A DNA stretch of 64,000 nucleotides from Sphingomonas prati. GTDB taxonomy: Bacteria > Pseudomonadota > Alphaproteobacteria > Sphingomonadales > Sphingomonadaceae. The stretch is taken from assembly GCF_014643515.1 (NCBI RefSeq), contig NZ_BMJP01000002.1, positions 248,001-312,000 of the forward strand, given 5' to 3'. Below, in pieces: positions 1 to 8,299 of this stretch (positions are counted from its first letter, which is position 1; every line of letters begins with the position of its first letter). Position numbers and translations under genes: made by a program. A model generated the notes under the pieces. It made no database searches. It saw only the letters and a list, made by a program, of their open reading frames with translations, and was not told where the DNA came from.

Positions 1-395
1 CCGCCCCGCACGCGCATCCGCCGGGCGTGCAGATGGGTGAGTTCGGTCAGCGCCATCACGTCGAGTTGGATCATGGCGCGCAACCGATCGAAGTCCTGTT
101 CCACGAACGCTCCGTGCATTCCGAAGCCCGCATTGTTGACCAGCACGTCCGGTTCGATGCCGTTTTCGCCAAGCCATTGGTCGAGCGCATCGGCGGCTCC
201 AGGCTGCGACAGATCGGCTGGACAGGTCCGCACCTCGACGCCGCTGTCTGCTCGTATAGACGCGGCGATCGTCTCCGGCCTGTCGACCGAGCGTGCGGTC
301 AGCAGAAGGTTCATGCCGCGTGCGCCGAGCTGGCGGGCAATCGCCTCGCCCAATCCGCCCGACGCCCCTGTGACCATCGCCCAGGACACTACCAT
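1..395 (-). CDS. SDR-family NAD(P)-dependent dehydrogenase, 3' part missing
   Basis: A short-chain dehydrogenase/reductase cut by the left window edge; about 131 N-terminal residues are present. The dinucleotide-binding Rossmann motif TGASGGLG lies near residues 9-16 and the NNAG motif (VLVNNAGFGMHGAF) near residue 90. The catalytic Ser/Tyr/Lys part is outside the window, so the substrate cannot be guessed. The ATG at 395 gives MVVSWAMVTGASG, the normal spacing for the family. Twin palindromes lie 12 nt upstream of the start, so expression is probably controlled by a repressor not encoded nearby. Family assignment is firm; function is unknown. Confidence 0.85.
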   Translation of the reverse strand, partial: MVVSWAMVTGASGGLGEAIARQLGARGMNLLLTARSVDRPETIAASIRADSGVEVRTCPADLSQPGAADALDQWLGENGIEPDVLVNNAGFGMHGAFVEQDFDRLRAMIQLDVMALTELTHLHARRMRVRG

Positions 396-406
396 ATCTA
401 CCACCT

Positions 407-441
407 ATGACCACTGGTCATCTAATATGACCAGTGGTCAT
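407..441. promoter_or_regulatory. Two tandem 15-bp palindromic operators
   Basis: ATGACCACTGGTCAT (407-421) and ATGACCAGTGGTCAT (427-441) are each perfect palindromes around a single central base, and they are reverse complements of each other. Their centres are 20 bp apart, about two helical turns, so two repressor dimers would sit on one DNA face. Sites of the form TGACCA-N-TGGTCA resemble operators of TetR-family repressors (RutR sites are similar). They lie just upstream of the SDR gene starting at 395 and probably overlap its promoter. The cognate regulator is not next to it in this window. Confidence 0.75.
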
Positions 442-547
442 CATATGTCCCGCGGTGACCGATTTTCAAGTGCAGCTTTAAGTCCTTCTGGATCGGGACC
501 CCAATCGGGCACGCGGCATTCTCGGCCTCCGTTTCGTTGGGGGAAAC

Positions 548-571
548 CGAGCGGTGCGGAGGGACCGCTCG
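548..571 (-). terminator. Hairpin downstream of the crotonase gene
   Basis: CGAGCGGT (548-555) pairs with ACCGCTCG (564-571) to give a perfect 8-bp stem with an 8-nt loop, 11 nt beyond the stop codon of the leftward crotonase gene. There is no convincing U-tract on either strand, so termination is a guess from position and stem strength. Confidence 0.4.
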
Positions 572-581
572 GGCACCCGGT

Positions 582-1424
582 TCAGGCGGAACGCGCGATC
601 ACCCCGCGTAGCAGGCTTTCGAGGTCGCGTTCGCCGTCACGCGTCTGGGCGCCCGCCTTCAGCTGATCCGTCATGAGCTGACCGACCGCCGGCCTGAATA
701 TGAGGTCCATCCAGGCTTTGCTTTCACGTTCGAAACCGTCGCCGGGAACGATGTGCGGCACGGCCTGCTTTGCCGCGGCGATGACGCCATCCGGTAACGC
801 CGCGATGTTTTCGGCAATGCGGGTGACGAAGTCGTCAAGTTCATCAGCAGGAAGCGCACGATTGATCCAGCCATAGCGTTCGGCCGTCCGGGCATCGAAG
901 AGGTCGGCGCCGAGAATGACCTCGAGTGCCCGCCCGCGTGTCATCCGCTGGCTCAGATACTGGGTAGCACCACCGCCGGGTATGATGCCCATCAGCGCCT
1001 CGCATTGCGCCAGTCCGGCACGCCCTTCCGCGCCGAACGCCATGTCGGCGGCGGCGACAAACTCCGCGCCGCCCCCGCGCGCGCGACCGGCCAGCTTGAC
1101 GATTGTCACCTGCGACTGTGCACGCAGCGCTTCTGCGAATGCCTGAAACGGATTGAGCCCTGTCGGAACGTCGCGTTGCAACGCCTTCAAGGCTTCGGGC
1201 TGCTCCCCCAACGTCATGTCCACATGGGCGACGAAGAACTCGGGATCGGCGCTTTCGAAAACGATCACGCGGATCTCCGGATCGTTGTGGAGCGAGGCAA
1301 GAAGGTGACGCACCTCGCCCATCAGCGTTACGTCGAGAACGTTGATCGGCGGATTGTCGATGACGACTTTGGCCACCCTGTGATTCAGGGTGACGCGCAA
1401 TTTGGTGTAAGTGAGCTCGGTCAT
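582..1424 (-). CDS. Enoyl-CoA hydratase/isomerase (crotonase) family protein
   Basis: A 280-residue crotonase-fold protein, the usual length. It shows the first oxyanion-hole region (DPEFFVAHVD), the second oxyanion motif RGGGAEFVAAADMAFG, and the family-typical GIIPGGGATQYLSQRM and GRALEVILGADLFDARTAERYGWINRAL segments. The catalytic Glu pair of classical enoyl-CoA hydratase is not evident, so the reaction (hydratase, isomerase or other acyl-CoA chemistry) is open. The ATG at 1424 follows an AAGGA-type ribosome site; an in-frame upstream start at 1466 lacks one. It is divergent from an HxlR regulator (start 1529), which probably controls it. Confidence 0.85.
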   Translation of the reverse strand: MTELTYTKLRVTLNHRVAKVVIDNPPINVLDVTLMGEVRHLLASLHNDPEIRVIVFESADPEFFVAHVDMTLGEQPEALKALQRDVPTGLNPFQAFAEALRAQSQVTIVKLAGRARGGGAEFVAAADMAFGAEGRAGLAQCEALMGIIPGGGATQYLSQRMTRGRALEVILGADLFDARTAERYGWINRALPADELDDFVTRIAENIAALPDGVIAAAKQAVPHIVPGDGFERESKAWMDLIFRPAVGQLMTDQLKAGAQTRDGERDLESLLRGVIARSA

Positions 1425-1528
1425 GATCGTCCTTGTTGGCATCTGGCAAGAGACGATTTGCCCCAAGCCTCGTCACAAGGTATTCATTCGATACCTCGCA
1501 TCAATTACGCACATCGAGCATCCCTGGT

Positions 1529-1915
1529 ATGGTGAACGATACCCCGTTTCCCGACGACTATTTCGTCTTCCGCGCGGATTGCCCGAGCAGGGCCATCCTC
1601 GACCAGATCGCGGAGAAATGGTCGATGATGGTGCTGGCGGTTCTGCTCCGCGAGCCCCAGCGATTCAATGCGATCAAGCGGCGGCTCGAAGGCGTGACGC
1701 AGCGTGTCCTGACCCACACGCTGCGCAAGCTCGAACGCAACGGCATGATTTCTCGCACCGTCATCGAGGGCCGCGTGCTGGGCGTCGAATATGCCCTGAC
1801 GCCGCTGGGCCGCTCTCTTCACGAGCCGTTCGCCGCCTTGTTCACGTGGACGACCAGTCGCATGGTTGAGATACAGCAGCATCAACAAGATTATGACGCC
1901 CGCCTCGACGGCTGA
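1529..1915 (+). CDS. HxlR-family winged-helix transcriptional regulator
   Basis: A 128-residue single-domain regulator. The HxlR hallmarks are present: CPSRAILDQIAEKWSMMVL at the N-terminal side of the domain, RFNAIKRRLEGVTQRVLTHT as the recognition region, and LRKLERNGMISRTV leading into the wing, then YALTPLGRSL. The Cys in the DCPSR context is often redox- or electrophile-responsive in this family, which would suit a neighbour acting on reactive CoA esters; that link is inference. The ATG at 1529 was chosen because the protein then begins like other HxlR members; upstream in-frame starts add a non-conserved tail. It is divergent from the crotonase gene with a 104-nt gap. Confidence 0.88.
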   Translation: MVNDTPFPDDYFVFRADCPSRAILDQIAEKWSMMVLAVLLREPQRFNAIKRRLEGVTQRVLTHTLRKLERNGMISRTVIEGRVLGVEYALTPLGRSLHEPFAALFTWTTSRMVEIQQHQQDYDARLDG

Positions 1916-2002
1916 TTTCGGTCCCGCGCCAGGACGGTTTCCCAGGCAGCGCAGCAAAAGCTCCTCTGACGAAACGTGTCCGCTCGAACGATTCGAGCCC
2001 GT

Positions 2003-4177
2003 TCAAAGAAGATCCTCGATCCGGATCGGCACGTGGCGAACCCGCTTGCCGGTGGCGTGATAGACCGCGTTGACGATGGCCGCGGTCGCGCCGACCATGG
2101 CCACTTCGCCGATGCCCTTCGCGCCCGAGATATTCAAATTGGTATCCGGCACGTCCAGCAGCTCGACATCAATCTCGCCGATGTCGGCATTCACGGGCAG
2201 GACGTAGTCGGCCAGGTCGTTGTTGAGAATGCGGCCGAAGCGCGCGTCGATCTCGGCGCTTTCACGGAGTGCGGCACCGAATGCCCAGACGACGCCGCCG
2301 CGAACCTGGTTCTGTGCGGTGCGGTGATTGAGGACACGGCCGCAATCGCACACGCTGACCACGCGTGGCACGCGCACGCGGCAGGTGCTCGGCTCGACAT
2401 GGACTTCGGCGAAATGCGCGATCCAGCTGAACGCCGTGAACTGCTTATATTCGGGACCCACCGGCGCCGGCATGCCGGAGTTGAGCCGCTGGAACACCGT
2501 TGCGGGTTGTTCGAGGCCGGCTTGCGAGACCTCGACCTCAAGGAACGGCCGGCGGGCGCGTGCGATCGCTGATGCGACCGGCCCTTTTGCCCGGCCGGCG
2601 CCTACCAGTTCGACAAGTTTCGAGCGCAGCAATTCGGCGGCGGCGCGGGCGGCGGGAGCGGAGCTGGCGCACCCCCATGACCCGACCGTGATATGCTGGG
2701 GTGCGACGCTGGTGTCGCCCAGTGCGATCTCCAGTCGGTTGGGATCAATGTCCAGGACGTTGATCAGCTCGGCCGCCACCGCGCTGCGCATGCCCTGGCC
2801 GAATTCGTGCCCTGTGATCGCCAACCGCGAGCTGCCGTCCGCATTCACGCGAAGCTTGGCGACGGCAGGGGACATCGACGCCTTGTAGGCACCAGCGCCG
2901 ACCCCGAACCCGACGAGCATGCCGTCGCGTGTGCGCATCGAGCCCGGCTCTTTCTTTCGGCGATCCCAGCCGAACCGGGCCGCCCCGCGGCGAAGACATT
3001 CGGCGAGGTTGCGGGAGGTGAACGGCTTTCCGGTGATCGGATCGTGCTGCGTATCATTGCGCACGCGCAGTTCGAGTGGATCGACGCCGAGCGCGTAGGC
3101 GAGCTCGTCATAGGCACATTCGGTGGCGTAGCTGGAGGGATGCTCCTGCGGTGCGCGCTGGTGCGCAGGGGCCTGGACGTCGACCCGCACGCGCTGGTTG
3201 GTCGATCGCCAGTTCGGCGTAGCGTACATGCGGCTGACATGTTCGCCGGCCGCCGCCCCGAACTGGTCGAAGCGGCTATTCTGTTGCTCGATGTCGTACA
3301 GCACCGCCTCGAACTTGCCGTCGGCGCCGGCGCCGACCTGCACGCGGTGGCGGCTAAGCGGGCGGTAGGTTGCGGTGTGAAACAACTGGCTGCGCGGCAT
3401 CACCAGTTTGACCGGCCGCTTGAGCAGCATGGCCGCGCGCACAACCAGCGCCGATTGCTGCTGCAACTGGTTCTTCTGGCCGAATCCGCCGCCCACATAC
3501 GGGCTGCTCGATTCAAACGACTGCGGATCCTGGCCGAGCATGCCGGCAATGCCGAATTTGAAGGCCGCCGAATTCTGCGTGCCTTCCATGACGACGATCT
3601 TGCCGTCCACGAACGCCGCAGTGGTCGAGATCATCTCGATCGGGTTATGGTGCTGTTGCGGGTGCAGATAGGTGACGTCGAGCTTGCTGGTCGCGGCGGC
3701 GAACGCGGCGGGCGCATCGCCCGCACGGTGATCGACCGTGACCGGCTCGCGTTCGGCACCCGGCTGCTCGCGTGAGGCGGTGAAGCTGGACGGGCGATAG
3801 CGGACGGACACCGCTTCGGCCCCCTCGATCGCCGCCTCCAGGGTCTCTGCGACGACCAACGCGACCGGTTCGCCGCGATGGCGCACGGAAGGGCGTTTCA
3901 TCGGCTGGTAGCCGGGCTTGTCACCGCCGCCCCCCCGCGTGGCCGGCGTCTCGCGGATGTCGGCGAAATCGCGCCAGGTGAAAACGCGAACCACGCCCGG
4001 TACGCCCGCGGCACGCTCGACGTCGATCGCGGTAATGTCGCCCTTCGCGATGGCCGCCGGGACGGTCATCGCATGGAGGAGCCCCGGCACGGGTCGATCG
4101 GCGGCGAACTGCGCCTTGCCCAGCACCTTCTCGCGCGCGTCGATGCGGGGACGGTCGGGATTGCGTTCGATCGACAT
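2003..4177 (-). CDS. paoC: Periplasmic aldehyde oxidoreductase, molybdenum-binding subunit
   Basis: A 724-residue xanthine-oxidase-family large subunit, close to the 732 residues of E. coli PaoC. The N-terminal aldehyde-oxidase a/b domain begins RPRIDAREKVLGKAQFAAD. Molybdopterin-binding segments include PYVGGGFGQKNQ, TGHEFGQGMRSA and VGSWGCASSAPAARAAAELL. The catalytic glutamate is in GAKGIGEVAMVGA near the C-terminus. It oxidises aldehydes to acids, passing electrons through the FeS and FAD subunits. The start overlaps the paoB stop by 1 nt, so the three genes are one transcript. It has no export signal of its own, fitting hitchhiker export with the Tat-bearing PaoA. Confidence 0.9.
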   Translation of the reverse strand: MSIERNPDRPRIDAREKVLGKAQFAADRPVPGLLHAMTVPAAIAKGDITAIDVERAAGVPGVVRVFTWRDFADIRETPATRGGGGDKPGYQPMKRPSVRHRGEPVALVVAETLEAAIEGAEAVSVRYRPSSFTASREQPGAEREPVTVDHRAGDAPAAFAAATSKLDVTYLHPQQHHNPIEMISTTAAFVDGKIVVMEGTQNSAAFKFGIAGMLGQDPQSFESSSPYVGGGFGQKNQLQQQSALVVRAAMLLKRPVKLVMPRSQLFHTATYRPLSRHRVQVGAGADGKFEAVLYDIEQQNSRFDQFGAAAGEHVSRMYATPNWRSTNQRVRVDVQAPAHQRAPQEHPSSYATECAYDELAYALGVDPLELRVRNDTQHDPITGKPFTSRNLAECLRRGAARFGWDRRKKEPGSMRTRDGMLVGFGVGAGAYKASMSPAVAKLRVNADGSSRLAITGHEFGQGMRSAVAAELINVLDIDPNRLEIALGDTSVAPQHITVGSWGCASSAPAARAAAELLRSKLVELVGAGRAKGPVASAIARARRPFLEVEVSQAGLEQPATVFQRLNSGMPAPVGPEYKQFTAFSWIAHFAEVHVEPSTCRVRVPRVVSVCDCGRVLNHRTAQNQVRGGVVWAFGAALRESAEIDARFGRILNNDLADYVLPVNADIGEIDVELLDVPDTNLNISGAKGIGEVAMVGATAAIVNAVYHATGKRVRHVPIRIEDLL

Positions 4178-5178
4178 CAGACTTTCCTCTCCGCGGCGAT
4201 AACGACGGCATCGGCGATCGTTCTGGCACCGAGTTCCAGCTTGAAGGCGTTCTCCTTGCCCGGTCGGGCACCGGCGAAGGCGGCATGAGCGGCGGCGAGC
4301 GCCGCCTCCCGCGTCGGCGGCCTACCTTCGAGCAGTACCTCGGTCTGACGCGCGCGCCATGGTCGTGTGCCGACCCCGCCGATCGCGACATGCGCCTTGC
4401 GGATCCGGCCCCCGTCGATGGTCAGCGCGACGGCGGCCGAGGTCAGGGCGAAGGCATAGGATTCGCGGTCGCGGATCTTGTGATAGGTCGAGCGACGGCC
4501 AGCCGCCGTCTTGGGCACCGCGATGCCCGTTATGATTTCGCCGGGGAGCATCGCGAATTCGCGATCCGGGGTCGATCCGGGCAGCAGGTAGAAATCCGCG
4601 ATCGGCAGACTGCGCGGCCCCGCCGGCCCGGTCAGCTCGACGACCGCGTCGAGCGCGGTCAGCGCCACCGGCCAGTCGCCGGGCGAGACCGCCGTGCATG
4701 CGCTACTCGTTCCCAACACCGCCTGTCCCCGGTCGAGGCCGCCGATCGCGGCACAGCCCGAGCCGGGCTCGCGCTTGTTGCAGGGATAAATGCCGCCCGC
4801 ACCGTGGCGGAAATATGGGCAGCGTGTCCGCTGAAGCAGGTTGCCGCCGACCGTCGCCATGTTGCGCAGCTGTTGCGACGCGGCTTTCGAAAGGCTTTCA
4901 GAAAGCATCGGATAGTCGCGGCGAACGACGGGGTTCTCCGCCACATCGGCCATCAACGCGCCGGCCCCGAACACCAGGCGCTCGCCCGCCGTGTCGACGT
5001 GCCGCATTTCATCGAGGTCGGCGATATCGATCAGATGAAGCGGCCGCTCCACGCCCAGTTTCATCAGATCGTAGAGCGACGTCCCGCCGGCGATATAGCG
5101 CGCCTCCCGGCCGGCCCGTCCAAACGCGGTGACCGCCTCGGCGGTGGTTCGAGCACGTGTATAGGTGAATTGCCGCAC
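4177..5178 (-). CDS. paoB: Periplasmic aldehyde oxidoreductase, FAD and [4Fe-4S] subunit
   Basis: A 333-residue FAD-binding subunit of the CO-dehydrogenase/xanthine-oxidase type. It has YIAGGTSLYDLMKLGVERP and ATVGGNLLQRTRCPYFRHG in the FAD domain, and a C-terminal CO-dehydrogenase flavoprotein domain. The insertion with Cys in TRCPYF, YPCNKREPGSGCAAIGG matches the extra [4Fe-4S] cluster loop that separates PaoB from ordinary xanthine dehydrogenase flavin subunits. The start is GTG at 5178, three bases after the paoA stop; the resulting N-terminus MRQFTYTRA is family-typical. Confidence 0.9.
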   Translation of the reverse strand: MRQFTYTRARTTAEAVTAFGRAGREARYIAGGTSLYDLMKLGVERPLHLIDIADLDEMRHVDTAGERLVFGAGALMADVAENPVVRRDYPMLSESLSKAASQQLRNMATVGGNLLQRTRCPYFRHGAGGIYPCNKREPGSGCAAIGGLDRGQAVLGTSSACTAVSPGDWPVALTALDAVVELTGPAGPRSLPIADFYLLPGSTPDREFAMLPGEIITGIAVPKTAAGRRSTYHKIRDRESYAFALTSAAVALTIDGGRIRKAHVAIGGVGTRPWRARQTEVLLEGRPPTREAALAAAHAAFAGARPGKENAFKLELGARTIADAVVIAAERKV

Positions 5179-5181
5179 CGC

Positions 5182-5808
5182 TCATGCCCTCCGCATCTTG
5201 GTGGACGCTTGCTCGATCGCCGCGACGATCCCGACATAGGCGCCGCAGCGGCAGATGTTGCCGCTCATATACTCGCGAATCTCTTCGCGTGACGAGGCAT
5301 GACCTTCCTTTACGCACGCGATGGCGGCCATGATCTGTCCGGGCGTGCAATAACCGCACTGCAGCGCGTCGTGATCGATGAACGCCTGTTGCATCGGATG
5401 CAGCGTCTCGCCGTCGGCGATACCCTCGATCGTCACGATCTCGCGCCCGTCCGCCTTGGCGGCGAGCGTCAGACACGAGGCCACACGCCGTCCGTCGAGG
5501 TGCACGGTGCAGGCGCCGCACTGACCATGGTCGCAGCCCTTCTTGGCGCCGGTCAGCCCAAGCCCTTCGCGCAGGACGTCTAGCAACGAGGACCGCGCGT
5601 CGATGGCGACCGAGACCGGCTCCCCGTTGATACTGGTCGCAAGCTGCAGGCCAAACTCGCGCGCGTGCGCGGGCAAGCGAGCAGGCGCGGGCAGCTGCGC
5701 GGCGGCGGGTGCGGGCGGCGTCGCGAGCGCGAGTGACGCCACGGCACCGCCGTGCAGCGTTTCCCGCCGCGTGATCCCGATGGTTTCGTCGTTCGACCGA
5801 TCCGTCAT
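5182..5808 (-). CDS. paoA: Periplasmic aldehyde oxidoreductase, [2Fe-2S] subunit with Tat signal
   Basis: A 208-residue subunit with a Tat signal (ITRRETLHGG, twin Arg at 14-15, then an Ala-rich stretch ending AAAQ). The ferredoxin-like domain carries CDHGQCGACTVHLDG plus a further Cys (ASCL). The second [2Fe-2S] domain carries QCGYCTPGQ and NICRCGAY. All eight cluster cysteines are present. This is the electron-transfer subunit of PaoABC and the export carrier for the complex. A 60-codon frame ends 7 nt upstream and may be translationally coupled, the ribosome site GAGAGG lying across its stop. Confidence 0.92.
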   Translation of the reverse strand: MTDRSNDETIGITRRETLHGGAVASLALATPPAPAAAQLPAPARLPAHAREFGLQLATSINGEPVSVAIDARSSLLDVLREGLGLTGAKKGCDHGQCGACTVHLDGRRVASCLTLAAKADGREIVTIEGIADGETLHPMQQAFIDHDALQCGYCTPGQIMAAIACVKEGHASSREEIREYMSGNICRCGAYVGIVAAIEQASTKMRRA

Positions 5809-5815
5809 GAGCCTC

Positions 5816-5998
5816 TCACTTCTTCTGATGCGCAGGTATGATGGCTCCCGTGCGCAATGCGCCGAACGAACCGACCACGGACCAGGCCGTCCAGAGGTAC
5901 GACGGCAGTCCCGCCTCTTCTCGACGGGTCGACGGGAAGGTCGCGTCGGCCGCCGCGGTGAGTTGCCCGTCGGCGGACATCGTCGTCGTGAAAAGCAT
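5816..5998 (-). CDS. Possible 60-residue membrane peptide before paoA
   Basis: A small frame beginning MLFTTTMSADGQL with an AAGG ribosome site 6 nt upstream and ending 7 nt before paoA. The C-terminal half (LPSYLWTAWSVVGSFGALR) could be one membrane-spanning helix. I recognise no family. It may be a genuine leader gene of the operon or a chance frame in the paoABC leader; spacing and ribosome site are the only support. Confidence 0.35.
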   Translation of the reverse strand: MLFTTTMSADGQLTAAADATFPSTRREEAGLPSYLWTAWSVVGSFGALRTGAIIPAHQKK

Positions 5999-6111
5999 GG
6001 CTTGCCTTCGCGTGATTTCTATCGCGCCAACAATAGGCCTGGAACACGCGGAGGAGAATATCGCCCGATCCAAAATCACCATTCCATAATCAACAACAAT
6101 AGTCGTTGAAG

Positions 6112-6130
6112 TGCCGTTTCGGAAACGGCA
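6112..6130. promoter_or_regulatory. 19-bp perfect palindrome, probable LysR-type operator
   Basis: TGCCGTTTCGGAAACGGCA is a perfect 9-bp inverted repeat around one central base. It ends 11 nt before the ATG of the LysR regulator and lies about 300 nt upstream of paoA on the other strand. The position fits negative autoregulation of the regulator plus control of the divergent pao operon. It is longer than the minimal T-N11-A motif of LysR sites. Confidence 0.65.
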
Positions 6131-6141
6131 TGTGACGGTCC

Positions 6142-7047
6142 ATGGATCGTTTCGACACCATGCGACTGTTCGTCAGGATCGTCGAGCGCGGCAATTTTTC
6201 GAGCGCCGCGCGGGATTTGCAGCTTCCGCCTGCGACCGTCACGCGCGCCATCCAGCAGCTCGAGGCACGGCTTGGCGCGCGATTGCTGGAACGGACAACC
6301 CGCACCGTTCGCCCCACCGACGACGGTGCCGTCTACTATGCTCGTTGCGTGCTGCTTCTGGCCGATCTCGACGAGGTCGAGAGCGGCCTCCGTGCCGGCA
6401 CGTCGAGCGGCCCGCTGTGCGTCGATATGCAGGGAACGCTAGCGCGCTTCTTCGTGCTCCCTGCGCTCCCGGCTTTCATCCGGCGGTATCCGAACATCGA
6501 ACTGCGGCTCAGCGAGACTGACCGGATGATCGACCTTGTCGAGGAAGGGATCGACTGCGTGCTGCGCGCCGGCGTGTTGCCGGATTCGTCGCTGGTCGGC
6601 CGGCAGGTCGCCGTATCGGAACAGCTGACGCTCGCAAGCCGCGCCTATATCGATCGTCATGGTATACCGGAAACGCTCGAAGACCTGTCGCAGCATCGCA
6701 TGGTCGGCTATTTGGCGTCCGCATCCGGCCAGCCTTATGCGCTCGACTTTACCGTCGATGGCATGGCCCGGGAAGTCATGATGCCCTTCGACATCGTGGT
6801 CCGCGGCGCCGAGATATACACCGCGGCCGGCCTGGCCGGCATGGGGCTCATCCAGGTGCCGCGCTATCGCATCCAGAAGCACCTTGATGCGGGCGAGCTT
6901 GTGTCACTCCTTCCCCGCCATCCGCCGCCACCGATGCCAGTGTCGCTTCTGCATCCGGGCAACCGTAGCGTATCGCCAAGAGCGCGCGTGTTCGCCGACT
7001 GGCTGACGACGCTCTTCCAGGGTTTGCAGCATGAGGGACGGTTGTAA
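6142..7047 (+). CDS. LysR-family transcriptional regulator
   Basis: A 301-residue LTTR of standard length. The N-terminal winged helix is clear: MRLFVRIVERGNFSSAARDL, then PPATVTRAIQQLEARLGARLLERTTR. The effector domain follows from about residue 90, with the usual RYPNIELRLSETDRMIDLVEEGIDCVLRAG segment. This is the subgroup often found divergent from dehydrogenase and SDR genes. It is divergent from the paoABC region and overlaps a palindrome just upstream of its start, so it is the best candidate regulator of paoABC, presumably sensing an aldehyde or aromatic; the ligand is unknown. Confidence 0.93.
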   Translation: MDRFDTMRLFVRIVERGNFSSAARDLQLPPATVTRAIQQLEARLGARLLERTTRTVRPTDDGAVYYARCVLLLADLDEVESGLRAGTSSGPLCVDMQGTLARFFVLPALPAFIRRYPNIELRLSETDRMIDLVEEGIDCVLRAGVLPDSSLVGRQVAVSEQLTLASRAYIDRHGIPETLEDLSQHRMVGYLASASGQPYALDFTVDGMAREVMMPFDIVVRGAEIYTAAGLAGMGLIQVPRYRIQKHLDAGELVSLLPRHPPPPMPVSLLHPGNRSVSPRARVFADWLTTLFQGLQHEGRL

Positions 7048-7282
7048 CCGGCCGGGGGCACAGGGCGCGCGGGTATGTTCGCTTTTTTGCAGGTTGCATA
7101 GGTGCCGGATCGTGCATGGTTCACGGCACGCCTGTCACCGGACCACCCGTTAAATCGCGCGCTAACCGCGCCGACAAGACTGGCACCTGCTAGCGATACC
7201 ACAGATTCAGACAAGTCTTCTCCAAGATCGGGCACGCCGAAATACCCGGCGCACCCTAGTTTGACCGGGAAGGAGAATCGCC

Positions 7283-7492
7283 TTGTCGGAGGCTTCGCAC
7301 TGGGCAGTCCTGGCCGCTGTCGCTGTGGCAATCGCCGGCACGCCCTCGGCAGGAACCGCAAAGGCAGGTTCCACGCCGCTACCCGCCGTGGGACGTGCCG
7401 CCGTCGTCACGAGCTGTTCGCGAGAACCCAAGGACATCGCCGACGTCGTCGTCTTGGACGCAACGCCGCTCTTCGCCGAACGAGCGTACTGA
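7283..7492 (+). CDS. Possible small secreted protein, TTG start
   Basis: A 69-residue frame opened by TTG at 7283 with a strong AAGGAG ribosome site about 8 nt upstream. The first 28 residues look like a signal peptide (hydrophobic WAVLAAVAVAIAG, cleavage near SAGTAKA). The remainder, with one Cys (TSCSREPKDIADVVVLD), matches nothing I know. The frame fills most of the otherwise empty interval between the LysR gene and the SDR gene at 7544. Support is ribosome site plus signal peptide only. Confidence 0.4.
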   Translation: MSEASHWAVLAAVAVAIAGTPSAGTAKAGSTPLPAVGRAAVVTSCSREPKDIADVVVLDATPLFAERAY

Positions 7493-7543
7493 GCGGTCGC
7501 TCGAAAACGATCCGAACGATCACCACCCCGTCAGGAATTCACC

Positions 7544-8299
7544 ATGCAGACTTCACCCGTTGCGCTGGTCACAGGCGCCAATCAAGGTATCGGCTTCCAG
7601 ATCGCCAAGGAGTTGAGCGCCAAGGGCTTCATCGTCTTGCTGGGGTCGCGTAACCTCGCGCGTGGCGAAGCTGCTGCCAGCGAAGTGGGACCGACCGCCG
7701 CTGCGCTTCAGCTCGACGTGACGGACCAAGCGTCTGTCACAGCGGCCGCGGAACGGGTTCGCCTTGAGTTCGGCCGCCTCGACGTCCTGATCCAGAATGC
7801 TGCCATCGCCACCGTCAGCGATCGGGAGCAGACCGGCGAGGAACTGGCCGCGGCCAACCGTCCAAGCGTCGTCTCGCTCGACGACATGCGCACCGTCTGG
7901 GACACGAACGTGTTCGGCGTGCTCGCGGTCTACCAGGCAATGCTGCCGATCCTGCGGATCACACCGAACGCGCGTATCGTCAACGTCTCCAGCGGGGCCG
8001 GGTCGCTGACGGTGGTGTCGGATCCGCGCTCGCCGTTACGGCCGCTGTTCGACGTCAGCTATGCGGCGTCGAAGACCGCGCTCAACGCGCTGACGGTTGC
8101 GATGGCGATCGAGCTTGAGGCCGACGGAATCAAGGTGAACGCCGTTTCGCCCGGCTACACCAAGACGCGGCTGACCAGCTTTGCCGGCACGGAGACCGTC
8201 GCGGAAGGCGCGGCCGAGGCCGTGCGCGTGGCCCTGCTCGGGCCTGATGCGCCGACCGGCGGGTTCACCCACGCCACGATCGGTCCCCTCCCGTGGTGA
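7544..8299 (+). CDS. SDR-family NAD(P)-dependent oxidoreductase
   Basis: A 251-residue classical SDR. It shows the cofactor motif TGANQGIGFQIA (residues 10-21), the NAA-type motif IQNAAIA (a variant of NNAG), a catalytic Ser in NVSSGAGSL, and YAASKTALNAL (Tyr-x3-Lys). The pattern resembles carbonyl-reductase-like SDRs that use NADPH (GSRN after the second strand). An insertion around DREQTGEELAAANRPS is typical of the carbonyl-reductase subgroup. Substrate is unknown. It lies between the pao/LysR block and a TetR regulator facing it. Confidence 0.9.
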   Translation: MQTSPVALVTGANQGIGFQIAKELSAKGFIVLLGSRNLARGEAAASEVGPTAAALQLDVTDQASVTAAAERVRLEFGRLDVLIQNAAIATVSDREQTGEELAAANRPSVVSLDDMRTVWDTNVFGVLAVYQAMLPILRITPNARIVNVSSGAGSLTVVSDPRSPLRPLFDVSYAASKTALNALTVAMAIELEADGIKVNAVSPGYTKTRLTSFAGTETVAEGAAEAVRVALLGPDAPTGGFTHATIGPLPW

